A DNA stretch of 18,981 nucleotides, from NCBI GenBank assembly GCA_016844515.1, contig JAERMP010000007.1, forward strand, positions 1-18,981, written 5' to 3'. Under the pieces are notes generated by a model. It was not told the origin of the DNA. It ran no database searches and saw nothing but the letters and a program-made list of their open reading frames with translations. Positions 13,844 through 18,981 of the stretch are shown piece after piece. The stretch comes from Thermoleophilia bacterium (lineage in GTDB: Bacteria; Actinomycetota; Thermoleophilia; Gaiellales; Gaiellaceae). The stretch's first letter is position 1. Each line of letters opens with the position of its first letter. The position numbers were made by a program, and so were the translations under genes.

Positions 13844-14160
13844 GCGCCCACCGCCGCGCCGCTCTTGCATCTCGCCACGAGCTCCAGCTCGGTTGGCGCG
13901 AACTTGTCGATGTGCTTCTGCACCCGGCCCATCCGCTCCTTGAACTCCGGCGAGTCCTTCCAGCCGCGCACGGCTGCCATGGACTCCCAGTCCATGAAGC
14001 TGACGAACATCTCCGGGTCGCGGAAATCACGGGCAAGTAGAGCCGTTCCCGCCCCGGGAAGCTCGCACGCCCAGCTCCCGAACTCGATCCATGCTTCGAC
14101 GAACGCCTCCTCCTGACCAGGGAACGGCTTCCACGAACCGGTCGTGTACACGTCAGTCAT
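13840..14160 (-). CDS. ABM-fold monooxygenase-like protein
   Basis: A 106-aa protein with the ferredoxin-like antibiotic biosynthesis monooxygenase pattern: an opening strand (TTGSWKPFPGQEEAFVEAW), ARDFRDPEMFVSFMDWES in the middle and a helix KERMGRVQKHIDKF. These small dimeric proteins act as cofactor-free oxygenases, haem-degrading enzymes or isomerases; the substrate cannot be read. The ATG at 14160 is supported by GGAG 6 nt upstream; an in-frame ATG at 14184 lacks this. It is the first gene of a two-gene operon with the flavoprotein (4-bp GTGA overlap), suggesting joint work on one redox-active compound. Confidence 0.82.
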   Translation of the reverse strand: MTDVYTTGSWKPFPGQEEAFVEAWIEFGSWACELPGAGTALLARDFRDPEMFVSFMDWESMAAVRGWKDSPEFKERMGRVQKHIDKFAPTELELVARCKSGAAVGA

Positions 14161-14318
14161 CGCTTGCTCCGATCGTTTGTCCAACTGCCGGAGTATCGCC
14201 CGTGGGGTCGTGTGCTTGCGCTTTTCACCCGACGCCTCGTCGGGCTCATCGTCCTCTCATTACGCCGTCCTACCTTGAGGGCTGTCGCTCAATCGCACAC
14301 AACGCAAGGAGGACGGAG

Positions 14319-15107
14319 ATGCGCATCGGCAATGGACTCGCGAGGTTTGTCGGCGCCACGATCGCAGTCGGGGTCTTGGCAGGTCTCGTTGTCGGGGCGA
14401 GCCCGCTGCTCGCCGGGGCACGTGGCCAGCCGGGAGCAACGGCGAGCGAGCAGCGCGAGGTCATCAAGCTGAAGGACGCACGTCTCAAGTTCGAGATCAA
14501 CGCGACGGATGGAGACGGCGGAGTTCAGGTGTTCATCGATGCGGACTCGTGGAAGACCATGTCCATCCTGGATCCAGGCGGGCGCCGCATCTTTTCCTCC
14601 ACCACCGAGGGCAGGATGGCGAAGCAGGGCGGCACGGAGCTCTTCCTCGAAAGCGCGGAGCCCCCGTTCAGCGAGCTGTCGATCGAGCAGCTGCTCGATC
14701 GGTTTCCCAAGGGAACGTATGGGTTCCGCGGGACCGGCCTCGACGGCCAGGCGTATGTCGGATCTGCCCGCCTCACGCACAACATCCCCGACGGACCGAA
14801 GTTGATCTCACCGCTCAAGGCAGACGGGCCGCAGAGCCCCGCCAAGACCGTGGTCCGGTGGAACGCGGTCGCTCCGCCCAACGGCAGCCCGATCATCGGC
14901 TACCAGGTGCTCGTCGTGCGACCCGATACCGGTTTGAAGGCCCTTCCCACGGTGGTCCTGGACGTGATGATGCCGCCTTCGGCGAGGAGCATGGCCATTC
15001 CACCTGGGTTCCTCCAGCCCAACGCCGAATACGAATGGGAAGTCCTCGCCATCGAGAAGGGCGGCAACCAGACGCTCTCCTCGGACACGTTCACGACGTC
15101 TCGGTGA
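14319..15107 (+). CDS. Secreted protein with C-terminal fibronectin type III-like domain
   Basis: A 262-aa exported protein. Residues about 9-33 form a signal peptide or anchor. Residues about 45-160 hold a beta-rich domain with the run FEINATDGDGGVQVFID, LDPGGRRIF, TELFLESAEPPF and FPKGTYGFRGTGLDG; I recall this layout in other bacterial secreted proteins, but it has no named function. Residues about 165-262 resemble an FnIII domain (VVRWNAVAPPNG, GYQVLVVRP, YEWEVLAIEKGGNQ). AAGGAGG with 6-nt spacing fixes the ATG. It diverges from the ABM gene; the 158-bp gap must hold both promoters, though I cannot place them with confidence. Confidence 0.82.
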   Translation: MRIGNGLARFVGATIAVGVLAGLVVGASPLLAGARGQPGATASEQREVIKLKDARLKFEINATDGDGGVQVFIDADSWKTMSILDPGGRRIFSSTTEGRMAKQGGTELFLESAEPPFSELSIEQLLDRFPKGTYGFRGTGLDGQAYVGSARLTHNIPDGPKLISPLKADGPQSPAKTVVRWNAVAPPNGSPIIGYQVLVVRPDTGLKALPTVVLDVMMPPSARSMAIPPGFLQPNAEYEWEVLAIEKGGNQTLSSDTFTTSR

Positions 15108-15120
15108 TCTGACCGCGTTT

Positions 15121-15327
15121 CTACCTGCGAACGCTGCGCCGAACCCAGTACCTGATGAAGTACAGAGGCACCGTAACGCCTGCGGCCAGGAATGCGGCAA
15201 TACCCCACGCGGTCGCATGACAGCTGCCGTGCTTGCTCGCGTGTGCGAATACTCCGGCCGAGATTGCGGCGGCAAGAACGACGGCGAACACGAACGTGAT
15301 GGGGTCGGGCGTAGCCACCGTCTGCAC
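15121..15327 (-). CDS. Small two-helix membrane protein
   Basis: A 68-aa protein with two hydrophobic helices (about 10-28 and 41-58), a short loop HASKHGSCHATAW and a strongly basic end (WVRRSVRR), predicted to sit in the membrane with the C-terminus inside. No family is recognised. The GTG start has no visible ribosome site, which lowers confidence; other GTG starts lie a few codons in. Its stop is 13 bp from that of the convergent secreted-protein gene, the tight spacing expected of real genes. Confidence 0.55.
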   Translation of the reverse strand: MQTVATPDPITFVFAVVLAAAISAGVFAHASKHGSCHATAWGIAAFLAAGVTVPLYFIRYWVRRSVRR

Positions 15328-15447
15328 GATACGGGAGCGAACATCTCACCAACTCCGTCGCAAACTGCGCTCCGAGGTCGCGTCGCTTCAAGATGTGCGA
15401 CGTCTGCCCTGCACCCGGCGCCAGCCCGCAGGTGAGAGAATCGCGTC

Positions 15448-17919
15448 ATGAGCCGGCGCGAGCTACCGACCGGCACTGTCACCTTTCTATTCACTGACGT
15501 CGAGGGCTCGACTCGGCTCCTCCTGGAGCACGGGCAGCGATACGCGGATCTGCTCGACGACCACCGCCGCGTCCTCCGGGAGGCGTTCACGAGACACGAC
15601 GGTGTCGAGGTGGACACGCAGGGCGATGCCTTCTTTGTCGCGTTTCCCAGGGCCAGCGGCGCCGTTGCTGCTGCGGCCGAAGCGCAGGGCGCTCTCGAAG
15701 GCCACCAGATTGGCGTGCGCATGGGAATCCATACGGGCGAGCCGCTCGTGACGGGCGAGGGCTACGTCGGGATCGACGTCCACCGCGCGGCGCGCATCGC
15801 CGCGGCTGCCCATGGAGGTCAGATCGTCCTCTCCGAGACGACGCGCGGGCTTCTCGAGAGCGACACCGTCGTTCGCGATCTTGGTGAGCACCGGCTGAAG
15901 GACCTGATCGGCGCCGAGCGCCTGTACCAACTCGGCGGGGGTGACTTCCCGCCGCTTCGCACGCTCGATGCCACCAACCTGCCGATCGCCGCGAGCGCGC
16001 TCGTCGGCAGAGAGCGCGAGCTCGCTGAGCTCCTCGCGCTTCTCTCGAACGGCACCCGCCTCCTCACCGTCACGGGAACCGGAGGCACGGGAAAGACTCG
16101 CCTCGCGCTGCAGGTCGCTGCAGAGCTCGTCGGGACGCTGCGCGACGGCGTCTTCTGGGTGCCGCTTGCCGGTCTCTCCGATCCCGAGCTCCTGCCCTCG
16201 GAGATCGCGCGCGCGATCGGAGCGCGCGACGACCTTGCCGGGTTCCTTCGCGGAAAGGAGCTCCTGATCCTGCTCGACAACTTCGAGCATCTCGTCGACG
16301 CCGCTCCGGCCGTCGGCGCGTTCCTCACCACTGCGGGTGGCCTCCGCGTGCTCGTCACCAGCCGATCGCCCCTGCACGTGTCCGGCGAGCGGGAGTTTCG
16401 GCTGGAACCGCTCCCGCCCAGTGATGCGGCCGCCCTCTTCGTCGAGCGGGCCCGTGCGGTCGGGCGAGAGCTCACGCCCGATCCCACCGTCGAAGCGATC
16501 TGCAGCCGACTCGACGGTCTTCCGCTGGCGATCGAGCTCGCCGCGGCACGCACAAGGCTCCTTGCTCCCGGGCTGCTTCTCGAGCGCCTCGACCTAACCC
16601 TCCCGCTGCTGACGGGCGGCGCGCGCGACGCCCCTGAGCGTCAGCGCACGTTGCGCGCCACGATCGAGTGGAGCTACGACCTCCTCGACGCGGCGAGCAA
16701 GGAGCTCTTCGCGCGGCTCTCGGTTTTCGCAGGCAGCTTTCCGCTGACGGCGGCCGAGGAGGTCTGCGGCGCCGGTCTCGACGGCCTCGCGGCCCTCGTC
16801 GACTCGAGTCTTCTGAAGCCGATCGGCGACGATCGCTTGCTGATGTTGGAGACGATCCGTGAGTACGCGCTCGAGAGGCTCGCGGGCTCGGCAGAGGCTG
16901 AGGAGCTCCGCGAGCATCATGCGACCTTCTTCTCGGCGCTCGCCGAGCAGGCGTACGGGCACCGGTTCGACGCAGAGGCCGAGTGGTCCGAGCGGCTGGA
17001 GATCGACCACGACGACGTGCGGGCAGCGCTCGATTCCCTGGCCGATAGCGATCCGGACCGCGCGCTCGAGCTTGCAGGCGCTCTCGGGTGGTTCTGGCTC
17101 TCGCACGGCCATCTGCTGGAGGGGCGCCGCCGGGCAGCCGAAGTACTCGCTCGGTCGACCGCTGCCGGTGCTGCTCGGGCTCGTGCACTCACGTCAGCGG
17201 GCTCGCTGACGGCGCGGGGTGGTGACGCCGATGCGGGGCTGGCGCTTCTCTCCGAAGGGATCGCCCTCTGGCGTGATCTCGGCGATCGAGATGAGCTTGC
17301 ATCGGCGCTCGACGCGCTCGGCTGGCTCCTCGTCTACGACGCCGGCGACGACCCCGGCTCTCTCGATGCGTTCGAGCAAAGCCTCGAGCTCCGTCGCGAG
17401 CTGGGCGACGGACCGGGCGAGACGCGCGCGCTGGTCGGCGTCTGTCAAGTGCTCGTCGCACTGGGCGAGGTCGAGCGGGGGGAGTCGCTCTCACGCGACC
17501 TGCTGGAAACCGCCGGCGGCGACCCGCGCACCGAGCACTTCTGTTTCCACTTCCTCGCTGACTGCGCACTGATCCGCGGTGATGCGGAGGAGGCCGGGAC
17601 GCGCTATCGCGAGAGCCTTCGTGCGGCGCTCCTGCTCGGAGACGTCCTCGAGACGAGCTTCGAGGTTCAGGGTGTGGCGATGGCGGCCGCCGGCATCGGG
17701 GACCCGCGGCGCGCCCTGCGCCTCGCCGGGGCGGTCGACGCGCTGTGGGAGTCGCTCGGGGTGGAGTTCGCAGTCCCCTTCTGGGATGCCCTCCTCGAGC
17801 GGTACATCAGTGGCGCCCACGCGACACTGGGAGCAGAGGCCGAGGTCGTCTGGGCGGAGGGCCGCGCGCTGGCGTTCGAGGAGGCGGTCGACCTTGCTCT
17901 GACTCCCCGACACCCGTAA
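15448..17919 (+). CDS. Class III adenylate/guanylate cyclase-NB-ARC-TPR signalling protein
   Basis: An 823-aa cytoplasmic protein. Residues 1-165: cyclase homology domain with metal-binding Asp17 (FTDVEGST) and Asp60 (TQGDAFF). Residues about 180-480: AAA/NB-ARC ATPase with Walker A GTGGTGKT (210-217), Walker B LLILLDN (272-278) and the GLPLAIELAAAR motif. Residues about 490-815: helical TPR-like repeats. In the cyclase, the canonical substrate-selecting Lys appears to be Asp56 and the catalytic Asn is His112 (VHRAAR), while the catalytic Arg116 is kept. Such changes recur in the Rv0386-type actinobacterial subfamily, so nucleotide specificity and activity are uncertain. Unlike many relatives there is no C-terminal LuxR helix-turn-helix. 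GAGAAT 6 nt before the ATG and no Shine-Dalgarno suggest a leaderless mRNA. Confidence 0.92.
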   Translation: MSRRELPTGTVTFLFTDVEGSTRLLLEHGQRYADLLDDHRRVLREAFTRHDGVEVDTQGDAFFVAFPRASGAVAAAAEAQGALEGHQIGVRMGIHTGEPLVTGEGYVGIDVHRAARIAAAAHGGQIVLSETTRGLLESDTVVRDLGEHRLKDLIGAERLYQLGGGDFPPLRTLDATNLPIAASALVGRERELAELLALLSNGTRLLTVTGTGGTGKTRLALQVAAELVGTLRDGVFWVPLAGLSDPELLPSEIARAIGARDDLAGFLRGKELLILLDNFEHLVDAAPAVGAFLTTAGGLRVLVTSRSPLHVSGEREFRLEPLPPSDAAALFVERARAVGRELTPDPTVEAICSRLDGLPLAIELAAARTRLLAPGLLLERLDLTLPLLTGGARDAPERQRTLRATIEWSYDLLDAASKELFARLSVFAGSFPLTAAEEVCGAGLDGLAALVDSSLLKPIGDDRLLMLETIREYALERLAGSAEAEELREHHATFFSALAEQAYGHRFDAEAEWSERLEIDHDDVRAALDSLADSDPDRALELAGALGWFWLSHGHLLEGRRRAAEVLARSTAAGAARARALTSAGSLTARGGDADAGLALLSEGIALWRDLGDRDELASALDALGWLLVYDAGDDPGSLDAFEQSLELRRELGDGPGETRALVGVCQVLVALGEVERGESLSRDLLETAGGDPRTEHFCFHFLADCALIRGDAEEAGTRYRESLRAALLLGDVLETSFEVQGVAMAAAGIGDPRRALRLAGAVDALWESLGVEFAVPFWDALLERYISGAHATLGAEAEVVWAEGRALAFEEAVDLALTPRHP

Positions 17920-17960
17920 TCGGCGCGTGACTGGCCGAGATCGCTCAGGGCTTTCGCTAG

Positions 17961-18033
17961 TGGGCCGGGTTGGAATCGAACCAACGACCTTGGGATTAAA
18001 AGTCCCCTGCTCTGCCAACTGAGCTACCGGCCC
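17961..18033 (-). tRNA. tRNA-Lys (UUU)
   Basis: A 73-nt cloverleaf on the minus strand: acceptor GGGCCGG/CCGGCCC, D-stem GCTC/GAGC, anticodon loop CTTTTAA with anticodon TTT, T-arm GTTGG-TTCGATT-CCAAC, discriminator A. CCA is not encoded. The first anticodon-stem pair is G-A instead of a Watson-Crick pair. A weak stem (TCGGC/GCCGA, 17920-17938) between this gene and the cyclase stop may end both transcripts. Confidence 0.97.
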
Positions 18034-18043
18034 GGGCCGATGC

Positions 18044-18078
18044 AGTGTAGAAGGAGCGCGTTCGCCCGTCTCTAGACT
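18044..18078. promoter_or_regulatory. Divergent tRNA promoters
   Basis: In the 54-bp gap, TACACT on the minus strand (18049-18044) lies 10 nt before the tRNA-Lys 5' end and TAGACT on the plus strand (18073-18078) lies 9 nt before tRNA-Glu. Both are good -10 hexamers. Clear TTGACA boxes are missing, and each promoter's -35 region falls within the other's -10 area, so the two promoters overlap. Confidence 0.5.
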
Positions 18079-18087
18079 CCGGTGCGG

Positions 18088-18160
18088 GCCCCCATCGACT
18101 AGCGGCCTAGGTCACCACCCTTTCAAGGTGGACGCACGGGTTCGAATCCCGTTGGGGGCA
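18088..18160 (+). tRNA. tRNA-Glu (UUC)
   Basis: A 73-nt cloverleaf: acceptor GCCCCCA/TGGGGGC, anticodon stem CCACC/GGTGG, loop CTTTCAA with anticodon TTC (18122-18124), T-arm ACGGG-TTCGAAT-CCCGT, discriminator A. CCA is not encoded. The 3' end does not recur in this window, so there is no sign of an integrated element using it. Confidence 0.97.
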
Positions 18161-18163
18161 TTC

Positions 18164-18177
18164 GTAGTCGAAACTAC
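18164..18177 (+). terminator. Short hairpin after tRNA-Glu
   Basis: GTAGT-CGAA-ACTAC begins 4 nt after the tRNA 3' end. It is a probable end or processing signal of the tRNA transcript, although there is no T-run. Confidence 0.4.
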
Positions 18178-18183
18178 AACGAT

Positions 18184-18245
18184 CTGCCTGCTCAGCGGCA
18201 TCTTCGGATGTCCGGTCGCTCCCTGATGGCTGAGCGAGTAGGCAG
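18184..18245 (+). other. 62-nt structured element with UUCG tetraloop
   Basis: The outer stem pairs 18184-18196 with 18229-18245 (13 bp, with GAGT as a 4-nt bulge). Inside it, GGCATC (18197-18202) and GATGTC (18207-18212) close a C(UUCG)G tetraloop, an exceptionally stable cap. It could be a second terminator for tRNA-Glu or a small RNA. Confidence 0.5.
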
Positions 18246-18584
18246 AGGAGGGCGAATTCTCAAGCAGCCGTGCGCCCTGCCTTTCCCCGCCGTGCGGCGG
18301 GTAGCACGTTCAGCGCTGCGTGGAATGATCGCTCGTCCCAACTTTCGCGAATGGCCCGGCGAGTCAGTCTTCTTGCGGCGTAGCGGACTGCGTCAAGCAT
18401 CATCGGCCCGACCCGTTGCGAGTCAGTGGTTCGGTACCGATTGCCAGGCGATGATCGCAGCATCGCGGTGAGTGGCTGCGTGATTCCGCCGGGTATGGCA
18501 TCCGACGCCTCTGCCAACATTTCGCGCGTCGTTAGGTCATAGAACCCGCGCACTTCGGCCGGCTCACGTCGCGAGGAGGTCACT
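18246..18584. other. Gap without a confident gene
   Basis: A hairpin CCCGCC-GTGC-GGCGGG is at 18286-18301. A minus-strand frame of 107 codons (18260-18583) has a GGAG upstream of its GTG, but its third-position GC (about two thirds, counted by eye) is well below that of neighbouring genes, it contains rare AGA codons, and its start would overlap the better-supported plus-strand start. I do not call it. The ribosome site GAGGAGGT (18573-18580) belongs to the next gene. Confidence 0.4.
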
Positions 18585-18981
18585 GTGCCTGCTCCAACGC
18601 GCTTCTGGCTCGCGCTCCTTCGCCGAGCCGTCGCAACGGCGCTCGCACACTCGCGCCCTCAGCTCGCTGCGCTCGTTCTGACCGCGATCGCCGCCGTCCT
18701 TCTCCTTCCCGGCCCGTGGGACGCTTCCGGCGCGCAGGCGGCGCAGCAGCAGCCCCTGCCAGCGCGTGAGCTCGTTCAGCTCCGTTCGGCGAAGACGAAG
18801 ACGGTTCGCGAGCTCGACGGCCGACTCAAGACGACCCTCTCCGAGCAGTCGCTCCACTACTTCGACCGTGCCGACAAGACCTGGAAGGAGATCGACGCCT
18901 CATTCAAGGCCTCCGCGAAGCAGGGGAAGGAATGGGAGAGCGGCACGAACCGCTTCTCGGTGGAGCTCGCGAAGACGTCCA
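18585..18981 (+). CDS. Secreted protein N-terminus, Rhs/wall-associated type (truncated by window end)
   Basis: An open frame of 132 codons runs off the window. GTG at 18585 is preceded by GAGGAGGT with 4-nt spacing. Residues about 25-50 form a hydrophobic export segment ending in ASGAQA. After it come ELVQLRSAKTKTVRELDGRL, SLHYFDRADKTWKEIDASF and TNRFSVEL. This order (a Lys/Arg-Thr strand with a DG turn, then Y-x-D-x-x-x-x-W-x-x-ID, then N-x-F-x-V) is what I know from the region after the signal peptide in actinobacterial Rhs-repeat and wall-associated proteins, some of which carry C-terminal toxins. The assignment rests on recollection of the pattern; the repeats themselves are outside the window. 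Confidence 0.7.
   Translation, partial: MPAPTRFWLALLRRAVATALAHSRPQLAALVLTAIAAVLLLPGPWDASGAQAAQQQPLPARELVQLRSAKTKTVRELDGRLKTTLSEQSLHYFDRADKTWKEIDASFKASAKQGKEWESGTNRFSVELAKTS

Noticed and set aside
14275..14292. TTGAG...CTCAA inverted repeat resembling a HspR (HAIR) site
   Set aside because: The spacing is 8 instead of 9 and the outer bases do not match the consensus; only 5 bp pair, which is expected by chance.
18260..18583. 107-codon minus-strand frame beside the Rhs-like gene
   Set aside because: Third-position GC is low for this window, rare AGA codons occur, no domain is recognised, and its start overlaps a better-supported divergent start.
1..18981. CRISPR array, prophage or insertion sequence
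   Set aside because: No regularly spaced repeats, transposase, integrase or phage structural gene is seen; the tRNA 3' ends are not duplicated within the window.

Overview
The window is GC-rich DNA with GC-rich third codon positions, frequent GTG starts, short intergenic gaps and families typical of Actinobacteriota: HxlR and DUF4395 proteins, tandem-GNAT acetyltransferase, class III cyclase/NB-ARC/TPR protein, GGDEF-EAL protein with a membrane N-terminus. The mix fits a deep-branching actinobacterium, possibly class Thermoleophilia; that placement is inference. No phage, CRISPR array, transposase or plasmid gene is visible.

Layout. 1-328 holds no gene but has a hairpin and a large inverted repeat built from four TTGTAAC heptads, upstream of a class A beta-lactamase-like serine hydrolase (329-1441). 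The ATP-dependent protease Lon (1516-3816) overlaps an HxlR-type regulator (3803-4117). A DUF4395 membrane protein with two CxxC motifs follows (4238-4735); a palindrome lies across its -10 box and start codon, and two copies of a 75-bp double-hairpin repeat sit at the 3' ends of the regulator and of the membrane gene. A 1024-aa GGDEF-EAL protein (4880-7954) precedes a secreted Vps62-like protein (7972-8910), which converges on a cupin gene (8946-9341, minus) across a hairpin.

From 9342 to 9675 the DNA holds a 166-nt, nearly concentric hairpin with perfect 18-bp ends. A 69-aa small protein (9676-9885) and an aldo/keto reductase of the YghZ/Gpr type (9952-10977) follow. The stretch 10978-11712 is the most unusual: a strong promoter, a 16-codon ORF with an excellent ribosome site, mutually exclusive hairpins, further short ORFs, and a 96-nt structured element just before a two-domain GNAT gene (11713-12690).

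The minus-strand pair 13840-14160 (ABM-fold monooxygenase-like) and 12701-13843 (SQR/NDH-2-like flavoprotein) is translationally coupled through GTGA. Then come a secreted FnIII-type protein (14319-15107), a small membrane protein (15121-15327, minus), the cyclase/NB-ARC/TPR protein (15448-17919), and divergent tRNA-Lys(UUU) and tRNA-Glu(UUC) genes. The window ends inside a secreted protein whose N-terminus resembles the leader region of Rhs/wall-associated proteins.

Several genes (329, 4238, 7972, 9952, 15448) have a -10-like hexamer 6-8 nt before the start and no Shine-Dalgarno, suggesting leaderless transcripts; others (9341 minus, 9676, 11145, 11402, 14160 minus, 14319, 18585) have clear Shine-Dalgarno sites. 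No single pathway links the genes. The best-supported local units are Lon/HxlR/DUF4395, the ABM/flavoprotein operon and the small-ORF/structured-RNA leader before the GNAT gene.
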